This document shows, piece by piece, positions 56,746-64,000 of a stretch of DNA of 64,000 nucleotides. The stretch is from Archangium violaceum (GTDB taxonomy: Bacteria; Myxococcota; Myxococcia; Myxococcales; Myxococcaceae). The translations under genes were made by a program, and so were the position numbers. The stretch covers positions 9,675,501 through 9,739,500 of the forward strand of contig NZ_CP069338.1 in NCBI RefSeq assembly GCF_016859125.1, in the 5' to 3' direction. The notes below the pieces were generated by a model that saw nothing but the letters and a program-made list of their open reading frames with translations, had not been told where the DNA came from and made no database searches. How positions within the stretch are numbered: position 1 is the first letter of the stretch; the number at the start of each line of letters is the position of its first letter.

Positions 56746-58290
56746 TCAACGCGTCTCCGGCAACAGGGTGTAGTCCGGGAAGTTGCCAAAGAGTCGTTCG
56801 CCGGGAGGACCCTCGGTCACGGCCCGCACCAGGTAGGCGCCTCCCACGAAGCAGCCCTGCCACGACTGGCCGATGCCACCGAAGGCCTCCTCCCGGTCGC
56901 CGCGGGAGCGGACGGCGTTGATGCCCACCTTGAAGGCGCGCAGCTCCGAGGCGATGCGCCGGGCCGTCACGGGCTCGTCACAGGCGATCGAGGCCACGAG
57001 CGCGCCGTTGGAGACGTTCATCTCCGTGATGAGCTCCTCCTCCGTGTCCACCACGACGATGGAGTCCACCGGGCCGAACGGCTCGTTGTGGTAGAGGCGG
57101 CAGTTCCTCGGCACGTGGAGGAAGGCGCAGGGCCCGAGGTAGGCCGACACGTCCTGGCCCGGCAGGAACATGTCCGGCTCCAGCCGGCACTTGTACAGGG
57201 GGATGGCCCCCTTGGACTCGGCCTCGCTCATCATCGCGTGCAGCTCCTCGACCTTCTGGCTGTTGATGAGCGGTCCGAAATCGACGGCGGGTGGCTTCGA
57301 CTCCGGCGTCTCCCCGAGCAGCGGGTGGCCCACCTTCAACGACGCGAGCACCGGCAGGTACATCTCGAGGAAGCGAGGCACCAGGCTGCGCTCCACCACG
57401 AACCGCGGGTAGGCCGTGCAGCGTTGCTTGCCATACTCGAAGCCCTTCTTGAGTTGCTTCGCCAGCGAGGCCCAATCGCTAAAGCGCCAGATGCCGTAGG
57501 TGTTGACCCCCTCCATCTCCAGCATGTAGCGCTTCTTGCGATCATAGAGGCTCGAGGCGATGTCACGCCCGTTGGCCTTGCCGCCCACGAAGGACAGGCA
57601 CGCGATGTGGGGATCCCGCACCAGGGCCTCGCTGAGCTTTCCTCCGGAGCCGCTCACCAGCGACACCGGGAGCCCACAGCGGCGGGCGAAGGCCATCGAG
57701 AGCGTGAGGGCCAGGAGGCCGCCGTCGGTGGGAGACTTGGCGATGACCGCGTTGCCGGCGAGCACCTGTACCAGCATGGCGTGCACCAGCACCGACATGG
57801 GGTAGTTCCACGAGGCGATGTTGGAGATGAGCCCGAGCGGCTTGCGGCCCTCCATCATCGAGTCGATGTTCTCCACGTACCACTTCACGCCGGAGATGCA
57901 CCGCTCCACGCTGACCCGCGACTGCTGTACCGGCTTGCCGATCTCCCACGTGAGGAGCAGCGCGAGCAGCTCGTGGTTCTCGCGCAGGAGCTCCAGGCAG
58001 GCGCTGACACGCTCCTTGCGCGTGTCGAGGTCCACCCGGGCCCACTCCTCAGCCTCGCTGGCCGCGGAGGCCACCGCGTGCGTGGCGGTCGCCAGGTCGA
58101 GCATGGGTAGCGCCCCCAATTGGGAGCCATCCACCGGTGAGAGATAGGGTTTACCGTGGCCCGGATTGCCCCACTCGCGAGCGATCAGGTTGAGCACCCT
58201 GCCCTGGCTGTCGAAAGCCTCGGGAGCGAGCGCACGTAAGCGGGACAGGAGATAGGACCACTCGGCGGAAGCAATCAGGACTCGAGACAC
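56746..58290 (-). CDS. aldehyde dehydrogenase family protein, divergent
   Basis: 514 residues. ALDH fold with ISNIASWNYPMSVLVHAML (usual PWNxP region is altered), VLAGNAVIAKSP, Glu260 in LEMEGVNTYGIW, and the catalytic Cys291 in GKQRCTAYPRFV. The Gly-x-Gly of the NAD loop appears as SGSGGKLSEALV. It should oxidise an aldehyde with NAD(P), but the variant motifs make the substrate uncertain. GTG 58290 has GGAGG seven bases upstream; a longer frame upstream lacks such a site. Confidence 0.88.
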   Translation of the reverse strand: MSRVLIASAEWSYLLSRLRALAPEAFDSQGRVLNLIAREWGNPGHGKPYLSPVDGSQLGALPMLDLATATHAVASAASEAEEWARVDLDTRKERVSACLELLRENHELLALLLTWEIGKPVQQSRVSVERCISGVKWYVENIDSMMEGRKPLGLISNIASWNYPMSVLVHAMLVQVLAGNAVIAKSPTDGGLLALTLSMAFARRCGLPVSLVSGSGGKLSEALVRDPHIACLSFVGGKANGRDIASSLYDRKKRYMLEMEGVNTYGIWRFSDWASLAKQLKKGFEYGKQRCTAYPRFVVERSLVPRFLEMYLPVLASLKVGHPLLGETPESKPPAVDFGPLINSQKVEELHAMMSEAESKGAIPLYKCRLEPDMFLPGQDVSAYLGPCAFLHVPRNCRLYHNEPFGPVDSIVVVDTEEELITEMNVSNGALVASIACDEPVTARRIASELRAFKVGINAVRSRGDREEAFGGIGQSWQGCFVGGAYLVRAVTEGPPGERLFGNFPDYTLLPETR

Positions 58291-58592
58291 AGCACACCTC
58301 CAGGAAGCGAAGCCATCGACGACGGATGGCTTCACCCGCCAGTTCGACGTCTTGCGTCAGAGGTGTGTGGCGTGTCCGCTCGTCGCAAGCGGCCCCGACG
58401 GACGGGGCTGTCGAGAGCCCCACCCTCGAGGCGGGCTGCACTGCCTGATGCGTCACAGCGAACCCCTCGGGTGGCCCGTGAGCGATCGCACCATGCACGC
58501 CGTGCATACCGCTCATATCCCCGTTCGATTGGTGTAGCGCACGCGGCGGGCGCAGATTCTCCCGGGTCAATCCTCCAGGAAGGAAACGCGAT
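58291..58592. other. divergent intergenic region, 302 bp
   Basis: It holds the promoters of the aldehyde dehydrogenase gene (minus) and the kelch gene (plus), and a perfect 15-base palindrome. No gene is supported. Confidence 0.4.
58493..58507. promoter_or_regulatory. 15-base palindrome, candidate operator
   Basis: ATGCACG-C-CGTGCAT is perfectly symmetric, 86 bases before the kelch start and about 200 bases before the aldehyde dehydrogenase start. Its size fits a dimeric repressor/activator site. No regulator gene lies next to it, so the protein is unknown. Confidence 0.45.
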
Positions 58593-59597
58593 ATGCGCTC
58601 CATCACCTCCCTCTGTTTCTCCCTCTGCTTCTCCCTGCTCACGCTCGCCTGCGGCAACGGCGACGGGGGCGGAACCGACACGCCCACGGAGCCACCGGGC
58701 GCGTGGCGTGAGGTCGCTCCCATCGAGGGTGGCCCTCGACAGGAGCACGGCGTCGCCGCGCTCGACGGCAAGGTCTACGTCGTCGCTGGCGTCAATCCGG
58801 CGAACACGACGCTCGTCTCGGTCTACGATCCGCGGAGCGATTCGTGGTCCCAGGCCGCGCCTATTCCCATGCCCATGAACCACCCGAATGTCGCGGCGGT
58901 GGGTGGGAAGCTCTATGTCATCGGCGGCATGGTCAGCGACTTCCCCTGGTACGCCGTCGGCAACGCGTTCGAGTACGATCCGCGAACGAACACCTGGACG
59001 GAGCTCTCGCCCATGCCCGCGGGGACGGAGCGCGGGAGCTCGGCTGTTGGCGTGAGCGGCACGAAGATCTACCTCGCGGGCGGGCTGCGTTCGCTCGCAG
59101 CCGACTTCCAGGACACGGTGGCGACCTTCTCGTCGTATGACGTCGTGACGGGCACCTGGGAGACCCTCCCGGACCTGCCCGAGCCGCGCGATCACGTCGG
59201 CGGCGCGATCGTGGATGGCACGTTCTACGTGCTCGGCGGACGGGCCAACGGCGTCGAGAACGTCAAGGGCACCGTCTTCGCCTACGAGCTCTCGACGGGT
59301 ACCTGGTCGACGCGCGCGCCGCTGCCGACTCCGCGCGGCGGTGTCGCGGCGGCGGTGATCGGCAAGAAGATCTACGTCATCGGTGGCGAGGGCAACCCGG
59401 CTCCGGGCTCCCAGGGCGTCTACGGTGACAACGAGGTCTACGATACCGAGCGCGATACCTGGTCGGTGCTCGCTCCGATGCTGACGCCGCGCCACGGTAC
59501 TGGCGCGGCCGCGGTCGGCTCGACGGTCTACGTCCCCGGCGGCGCGGCCCAGACGCGGCTCGGGCCCATCGTCTCCGTCGAGGCGTTCACTCCCTGA
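58593..59597 (+). CDS. exported kelch-repeat protein
   Basis: 334 residues with a lipoprotein-like signal (CFSLLTLACGNG), then about six kelch blades: HGVAALDGKVYVVAGVNP, HPNVAAVGGKLYVIGGM, GSSAVGVSGTKIYLAGGL, HVGGAIVDGTFYVLGGR, GVAAAVIGKKIYVIGGEGN, GTGAAAVGSTVYVPGG. Each has the Gly-Gly plus Tyr pattern. A beta-propeller that probably binds protein or sugar outside the cell. AGGAAGGAAA precedes the ATG. Codons in the middle are more GCG/CTC-biased than in the neighbours, possibly foreign. Confidence 0.9.
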   Translation: MRSITSLCFSLCFSLLTLACGNGDGGGTDTPTEPPGAWREVAPIEGGPRQEHGVAALDGKVYVVAGVNPANTTLVSVYDPRSDSWSQAAPIPMPMNHPNVAAVGGKLYVIGGMVSDFPWYAVGNAFEYDPRTNTWTELSPMPAGTERGSSAVGVSGTKIYLAGGLRSLAADFQDTVATFSSYDVVTGTWETLPDLPEPRDHVGGAIVDGTFYVLGGRANGVENVKGTVFAYELSTGTWSTRAPLPTPRGGVAAAVIGKKIYVIGGEGNPAPGSQGVYGDNEVYDTERDTWSVLAPMLTPRHGTGAAAVGSTVYVPGGAAQTRLGPIVSVEAFTP

Positions 59598-59649
59598 CCA
59601 GGCGCTCGGCAAGGGCAACCCCTCGAAATCCCTGATGGAAATCAAGGTC

Positions 59650-59681
59650 GGGCCGCCCGGAAGCAGGCAACCGGGCGGCCC
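59650..59681. terminator. hairpin after the kelch gene
   Basis: GGGCCGCCCGG (59650-59660) and CCGGGCGGCCC (59671-59681) form a perfect 11-bp stem with a 10-base loop. It lies 53 bases after the kelch stop and 80 bases before the next gene. No T run follows, but the stem is very strong. Confidence 0.75.
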
Positions 59682-59761
59682 GGGGTGCAATCGCGCCGGT
59701 GGCGGCACGTACTCAGGGTGACACGAGGCCCCGCGCCTCTCCTTTCCCGAGGTCCACCACC

Positions 59762-60463
59762 ATGCAGCTCCGCTCCCACCTCCTCCCCGCCCTCCTGTTG
59801 GTCTCCGCTCCCGTCCTCGCGCAGGACGCCGCCGCCAACGGGGGGCAGATCGACGTGCCCGACTTCCACGAGGTGGCGGTGAGCCACGGCATCCACGCCG
59901 AGGTGAAGCCAGGTCCCAAGTCGGTGCGCCTGGAGGGCAATGCGGACGAGCTGTCCCGGGTGAAGCTCGAGGTGAGGGACGGCGTGCTGACGACGAAGGT
60001 GGAGAAGTCGGGGATGTTCTTCTCCAAGGGGCTCAAGGACGTACGCCTCTATGTCACCAACCCGCGCGTGGAGGGGGTGACGGCCAGTGGCGGCTCCCAC
60101 GTCAACGTCGAGGCCACCCGCGTGGAGAGTTTCGAGGTGAGGGCCAGCGGCGGCTCCCAACTGCGCATCACCGACGTGGACGCACGGGAGCTCGATGTGG
60201 AGGCCAGCGGCGGCTCCCAGCTGTCGCTGAAGGGCCGCACGGATGAGTTGGAGATCTCCGCCAGCGGCGGCTCGGTCATCGAGGCGAACAAGGTCCAGGC
60301 CGAGTCGCTCGAGGTCGAGGCCAGTGGGGGTTCCGCGATCCAGGCCGCCCCCGAGCGGAGCATCACGGGAGAGCTGTCCGGTGGCTCGATGGTGAAGTCC
60401 TTCACGAAGCCCAAGCAGGTCCAGGTGGACAGCTCCGGCGGCTCCAAGGTCGAGTACAAGTAG
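59762..60463 (+). CDS. exported DUF2807 (GIN domain) protein with SGGS repeats
   Basis: 233 residues. Signal peptide (LLPALLLVSAPVLA), then a putative auto-transporter adhesin head GIN domain: VPDFHEVAVSHGIHAEVKPG, SRVKLEVRDGVLTTKVEK, then a ladder of rungs each with (A)SGGS: TASGGSHVNVEA, RASGGSQLRI, EASGGSQLSL, SASGGSVIEA, EASGGSAIQA, ELSGGSMVK, SSGGSKVEY. The regular spacing of about 20 residues suggests a beta-helix. Function unknown; the family is widespread in Bacteroidetes and myxobacteria. GAGG lies about eight bases before the ATG. Confidence 0.9.
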   Translation: MQLRSHLLPALLLVSAPVLAQDAAANGGQIDVPDFHEVAVSHGIHAEVKPGPKSVRLEGNADELSRVKLEVRDGVLTTKVEKSGMFFSKGLKDVRLYVTNPRVEGVTASGGSHVNVEATRVESFEVRASGGSQLRITDVDARELDVEASGGSQLSLKGRTDELEISASGGSVIEANKVQAESLEVEASGGSAIQAAPERSITGELSGGSMVKSFTKPKQVQVDSSGGSKVEYK

Positions 60464-60484
60464 GCCCCTCCGCCCTCGAAGCGC

Positions 60485-60735
60485 TCACGCCTCGCGCGGG
60501 CGCTCGGCTTTGACCGGCTGCGCCATCAAGGCGATCTGATCGCGGACGCCGGGCCGCCGCCGGGTGGCCACGCCGCACCACGCAGGTGAAGCGTTCGTCG
60601 AACAGCGCGCGGTGAACCGCGGGGGCCAGCGCCTCGGCGCGCGGTGTCGGATGCGGCACGCCACCCGGGCCTCGCACGAGCAGCGGATCGCCGAACAACT
60701 CCCGCAGCCGGGCCAGGGCATGGCCAGCCCACAAT
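60485..60735 (-). pseudogene. truncated, internally deleted LysR-family regulator
   Basis: The codons read GHALARLRELFGDPLLVRG then PTPRAEALAPAVHRAL, the classic second half of a LysR winged helix. They run directly into FDERFTCVVRRGHPAA, which belongs to the effector-binding domain and normally lies more than 100 residues further on. The start of the HTH is missing, and the frame decays after about 60545. This fills most of the 306-bp gap before the enoyl-CoA hydratase gene. Confidence 0.7.
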
Positions 60736-60769
60736 GAGCGTCGTTCATGGCGCTGGACTCCCGCGCGGC

Positions 60770-61546
60770 CTAACGGCCCTTGTAGACGGGCTTGCGCTTC
60801 TCGGCGAAGGCCTTGAGTCCCTCCAGACGGTCCTCCGTGGCCAGCACCTTCTCGTAGTGGCGCAGCTCCAGCGCGAGCGCCTCGTCCAGCTCCTTCGACA
60901 GGCCCTCGTCGATGGCGTGCTTCGCCGTCGCCACCGCGATGGGCGCGTTCTCCACGATGCTCTCCGCCATCGAATACGCCGTGTCCAGCAGGTGCCCCTC
61001 CGGCGCCAGCCGGTTCACCAGCCCGATGCTGAAGGCCTCCGCCGCGTTGATGCGCCGCCCGGTGAGGATCAGATCCTTCGCCCGTCCCGGCCCCACCAGC
61101 CGCGCCAGGCGCTGCGTCCCGCCTCCTCCGGGGATGATGCCCAGCTTCACCTCGGTCAGCCCCAGCTCGGCCGCCGGCGCCGCCACCCGCAGGTCGCACG
61201 TGAGCGCCAGCTCCGTCCCGCCTCCGAAGGCCGCTCCGTTGATCGCCGCGATGAACACGCAGTCGCTCTTCTCGAGCGACCGCAAGGTGCGCCTCAGCCC
61301 GTCCAGGAAGGCCCGCACCTCGGGCTCGCTCATCGTGCTGCGCTCCTTGAGGTCCGCCCCCGCGCAGAACGCCTTGTCCCCCGCCCCGGTGATGATCACC
61401 GCCCGCGTGTCGTGACCACTCGACACCCGGGCCACCATCTCCTCGAACTCCTTCAACATCGCCCGGCTGATGGCATTGCGCCGCCCCTCGCCGTCAATGG
61501 TCCAGATCTCGATGGGTCCTCGTGCGTCGACCTTGAACTCCGCCAT
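60770..61546 (-). CDS. enoyl-CoA hydratase/isomerase family protein
   Basis: 258 residues, standard crotonase length. Oxyanion-hole regions [12 protein letters not shown] and [14 protein letters not shown], catalytic-Glu region [21 protein letters not shown], and the C-terminal helix with [12 protein letters not shown]. It hydrates an enoyl-CoA; the GGGGTQRL plus second Glu is close to methylglutaconyl-CoA hydratase-like members, which would suit leucine breakdown, but the substrate is not certain. It could work with the acyl-CoA dehydrogenase/carboxylase encoded 38 kb away. Confidence 0.93.
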   Translation of the reverse strand: MAEFKVDARGPIEIWTIDGEGRRNAISRAMLKEFEEMVARVSSGHDTRAVIITGAGDKAFCAGADLKERSTMSEPEVRAFLDGLRRTLRSLEKSDCVFIAAINGAAFGGGTELALTCDLRVAAPAAELGLTEVKLGIIPGGGGTQRLARLVGPGRAKDLILTGRRINAAEAFSIGLVNRLAPEGHLLDTAYSMAESIVENAPIAVATAKHAIDEGLSKELDEALALELRHYEKVLATEDRLEGLKAFAEKRKPVYKGR

Positions 61547-61648
61547 GTACCCTCCCTTACCGGGCCCTACACCGGGCCACCAATCGACCCCCCAGCCTGC
61601 GGCGACTCCCCGGGCCTGACAAGGCGGAAACGGTTAGTCTTGTTGACG

Positions 61649-63553
61649 ATGCGCACCGCATGGAACCGCTCCCTCGCTCATTGGGCTCCCTGGCTCCTTC
61701 CGGGCCTCGGGCTCGTCCTGCTCATCCCCCTCGTGGCGCTCGCCCGCGGCGGCGGCGGGGAGAACTACTCCGCGCCCTCCAATAACCGCGACTCCGGAGG
61801 GGAGGGTGGCAGCCTTCCCATCGAGCTCATCTACTGGCTGGTGCGGCTCACCTTCCTCTATCCCCACGTCATGCTCCCGCTCATCGGGATCGGAGTGGCC
61901 GGCTGGTACTTCTACCAGCGCAACCTCCACCCCACCGGCGCCACCCGGCGGGCCATCCAGCAGCGCGAGGCCGAGCAGCGCACCACCGTCTCCACCCGGG
62001 ACGTCGAGGGCTGGGTCAACGCACTGCGGCTCAAGGATCCCCAATTCGAGCTCCAGCCGCTGATCGACAGGACGCAGCGGCTCTTCCTGGCGCTTCAGGA
62101 CGCCTGGTTCCGGCGGGACATGTCCCCCGTGCGGCCCTTCCTCTCGGACGCCACCTACCAGCGCTTCGAGGTGCAGCTCCAGCTCATGAAGGACCAGGGC
62201 GTGCGCGACGCCATCACCGACATCCAGGTGCTGGACGTGCAGCTCATCGGGCTCGACCAGGGTCAGTGGTTCGACACCGTCCACATGCGCGTGCGCGCCC
62301 GGATGCGCGACACCGACGTGGCCGCCTCCGCCTCCGAGGCCGAGGCCCTCGCCGCCGCGAAGCGCGCGTCGCTGGAGTCCTTCACCGAGGTCTGGTCCTT
62401 CGTCCGCAAGCCCGGTGTCCAGACACGGCTCGGCGAGGACCTCTTCCAGGGCAAGTGCCCCCACTGCGGCGCCCCGTTCAACGGCGGGGCCTCCAACCGC
62501 TGCGAGTACTGCAACGCCATCGTCAACTCGGGCAACTACGACTGGACGCTCTCGGAGATCACCCAGGGGATCGAACACGTGCGCCACTACGCCCACGTGG
62601 ACAACCTGCGCGAGGCGCGCGAGGCCGACCCGGCCCTCAACCTGGAGATCCTCGAGGACCGCGCCTCGCTGCTGTTCTGGAAGTGGATCGACGCCCAGAG
62701 CCACGGCACCACGAAGCGCCTGCACAAGGTGGCCGCGCCCCAGGCCATCGACAGGTTGGACGAGGAGCTCGGGGAGCTGCGCCAGCAGGGCCGGCGCAAG
62801 GTGTTCCTGGAGTGCGCCGTGGGCGGGGTCATCACCCGCGGCTTCGAGCTGGACCCGAACGGCTTCGACCGGGCCCACATCGAGGTGCGCTGGAGCGCCC
62901 GCATGGGCGTTGGCCCCGCCAACGAGCGCCCCCCTTCCCTGCCAACCGTCCCGCAGCGCTGGGTCTTCACGCTGCTGCGCAAGCACGGCGCTCGGACCAA
63001 CACCGACAACGGCATGTCCACCAACCGGTGCCCCCAGTGCAACGCGCCCCTCACCGACTCGGCCGCCATCACCTGCGACTACTGCGGCACCGCGCTCGGC
63101 AGTGGCGAGCGGGACTGGGTGCTGGCCTCGGCGGCTCCCTTCGAGTCCTGGGACGCCCGCACGCCCGCGGTGGACCAGACGGCGTTCGTCCAGGGGCCGG
63201 TGGATGACGTCATCACGGATCCCCAGGAGCGCCAGCGCCTGCTCTACATGATGGCCGCGCTCGCCGCCTCCGATGGCGAGGTGGGCCGCTCCGAGCGCAA
63301 GCTGCTCGAGCTGTGCGCGCGCCGCTGGAGCGTGCCCTGGAGCAACGTGGAGATGGCCCTCAACATGGGGCCCCAGCTCTTCACCCGGCTCGTCCAGCGC
63401 CGCACGCCCGAGGCCGAGGTCTTCCTGCGCAACCTGGTGGAGATGGCGCTCGTGGATGGGCGGATCGACCGCAAGGAGCGGCGGATGCTCGAGTTCGCCG
63501 CCGGCCACCTGGATCTCACCGACAAGCTGCCGGAGCTGCTGCGCGAGCGGTAG
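61649..63553 (+). CDS. TIM44-like / double zinc-ribbon / TerB membrane protein
   Basis: 634 residues. Signal or anchor helix (14-32) and a second membrane helix (about 72-89), then a TIM44/MBA1-like domain (about 120-265: LFLALQDAWFRRDMSPVRPFL), a zinc ribbon with Cys270, 273, 285, 288 (CPHCGAPF..CEYC), a second TIM44-like domain (about 330-455), a second ribbon with Cys461, 464, 476, 479 (CPQCNAPL..CDYC), and a C-terminal TerB-like domain (about 525-634) with two DGxxxxxE motifs (SDGEVGRSE, VDGRIDRKE). The repeat of TIM44 plus ribbon suggests an internal duplication. Function unknown; probably at the membrane with the soluble part cytosolic. ATG 61649 has only a weak ribosome binding site. 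Confidence 0.88.
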   Translation: MRTAWNRSLAHWAPWLLPGLGLVLLIPLVALARGGGGENYSAPSNNRDSGGEGGSLPIELIYWLVRLTFLYPHVMLPLIGIGVAGWYFYQRNLHPTGATRRAIQQREAEQRTTVSTRDVEGWVNALRLKDPQFELQPLIDRTQRLFLALQDAWFRRDMSPVRPFLSDATYQRFEVQLQLMKDQGVRDAITDIQVLDVQLIGLDQGQWFDTVHMRVRARMRDTDVAASASEAEALAAAKRASLESFTEVWSFVRKPGVQTRLGEDLFQGKCPHCGAPFNGGASNRCEYCNAIVNSGNYDWTLSEITQGIEHVRHYAHVDNLREAREADPALNLEILEDRASLLFWKWIDAQSHGTTKRLHKVAAPQAIDRLDEELGELRQQGRRKVFLECAVGGVITRGFELDPNGFDRAHIEVRWSARMGVGPANERPPSLPTVPQRWVFTLLRKHGARTNTDNGMSTNRCPQCNAPLTDSAAITCDYCGTALGSGERDWVLASAAPFESWDARTPAVDQTAFVQGPVDDVITDPQERQRLLYMMAALAASDGEVGRSERKLLELCARRWSVPWSNVEMALNMGPQLFTRLVQRRTPEAEVFLRNLVEMALVDGRIDRKERRMLEFAAGHLDLTDKLPELLRER

Positions 63554-63574
63554 CGAGCCCCGGCCTCGCGGCCT

Positions 63575-64000
63575 CTACACCACGACCTCGCGCCTGGGCA
63601 GCGCGACCGTCGATACCGGACCGACCTCGTCGGTGTAGCAGAAGGCGAGGTACGCCAGGGTGAGTGGCAGCGTGAGGACGATGGCGAAGGCGGTGAGCCC
63701 GGCCACTCCCGCGAGGACCGCCGGGATGAGCCAGTTGAGGAAGTACGCCGCCCAGTCGTTCCTGCGCCGGAAGACGCGGCCGCTCTCGGCGAGGGCGTCG
63801 AGTGTCTTGCGGCCATCGGCGGCGAGCATCGGCGCGTGGAACCAGTAGAGCGAGAGGAGCACGCCCGGAACGATGAGGAGCATGTAGCCGATGGCGATGG
63901 GAATCCCCATGGCCAGGGTGAGTCCCCAGCTCTTCAGGAAGTTGCCCTGCCGCTCATAGGAGGCCTGCCAGCGGACGGGGCGTCCGGTGCGAGCGGATTC
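63575..64000 (-). CDS. multi-pass membrane protein, C-terminal part (5' beyond window)
   Basis: The frame stays open to the right edge of the window, so only the last 141 residues are seen; an internal ATG at 63910 is not the start. Two pairs of helices are visible: WGLTLAMGIPIAIGYMLLIV with VPGVLLSLYWFHAPMLA, and WAAYFLNWLIPAVLAGVAGL with FAIVLTLPLTLAYLAFCY. The link VPGxLLxLxWFxAPxLxxDG...ALxxSxxxxRRR is typical of DUF975/YciC-type and glycerophosphodiester-phosphodiesterase membrane domains. Function unknown. Confidence 0.75.
   Translation of the reverse strand, partial: ESARTGRPVRWQASYERQGNFLKSWGLTLAMGIPIAIGYMLLIVPGVLLSLYWFHAPMLAADGRKTLDALAESGRVFRRRNDWAAYFLNWLIPAVLAGVAGLTAFAIVLTLPLTLAYLAFCYTDEVGPVSTVALPRREVVV

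Overview
The window is GC-rich, densely coded bacterial chromosome. It has the marks of a fruiting myxobacterium (Myxococcota, probably the Cystobacter/Archangium group): a PilZ domain fused to Hsp70, a eukaryotic-type Ser/Thr kinase, many lipoproteins, a MYXO-CTERM-like tail on a secreted lyase, a MeaB/acyl-CoA carboxylase locus, TerB/TIM44-like architectures and many secreted hydrolases. No rRNA, tRNA, CRISPR array, intact insertion sequence or prophage was seen. The genus is an inference from gene content only.

Layout. 1-11.3 kb: end of a gamma-carbonic anhydrase-like gene, a cyclic-nucleotide-binding protein, DedA, PilZ-Hsp70, guaB and guaA (split by an antisense lipoprotein gene), an S46 dipeptidyl-peptidase and a small lipoprotein. 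11.3-24.5 kb: a long minus-strand run, read from 24.5 kb leftwards: acyl-CoA carboxylase beta subunit, acyl-CoA dehydrogenase, unknown protein, meaB, rnc, cyclophilin, era, der, YfgM-like, BamB-like, Nudix, RNase H-like nuclease and a Ser/Thr kinase. It joins acyl-CoA/propionate metabolism to ribosome maturation (rnc, era, der) and outer-membrane assembly. 24.7-31.6 kb: small envelope proteins, a TonB-like protein, three degraded gene pieces, and a tight three-gene cassette (membrane protein, trypsin-like protease, large exported protein) that matches no system I know. 31.6-43.2 kb: a sensor kinase, a TetR/small membrane protein/DUF3943 unit with a clear operator, an intradiol-dioxygenase-like protein, a luciferase-like oxidoreductase, an ABC exporter, and an RsbQ-like hydrolase followed by a hybrid histidine kinase. 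43.5-45.7 kb: hutG-hutF, histidine breakdown through formylglutamate. 45.7-54 kb: polysaccharide degradation (GH5, PL6, GH16) and an M16 metalloprotease. 54-64 kb: envelope proteins, a saccharopine-dehydrogenase-like reductase, an aldehyde dehydrogenase, a kelch protein, a DUF2807 protein, an enoyl-CoA hydratase, a TIM44/zinc-ribbon/TerB membrane protein and the end of a multi-pass membrane protein.

The gaps between genes hold several gene remnants (GNAT, alpha/beta hydrolase, LysR, SDR, HEAT-like, TPR-like, a sorting-tail protein). At least three look like internal deletions that joined the two ends of a gene. The clearest regulatory site is a palindrome over the tetR promoter. Strong hairpins lie between dedA and the Hsp70 gene, between guaA and the S46 peptidase gene, and after the kelch gene.
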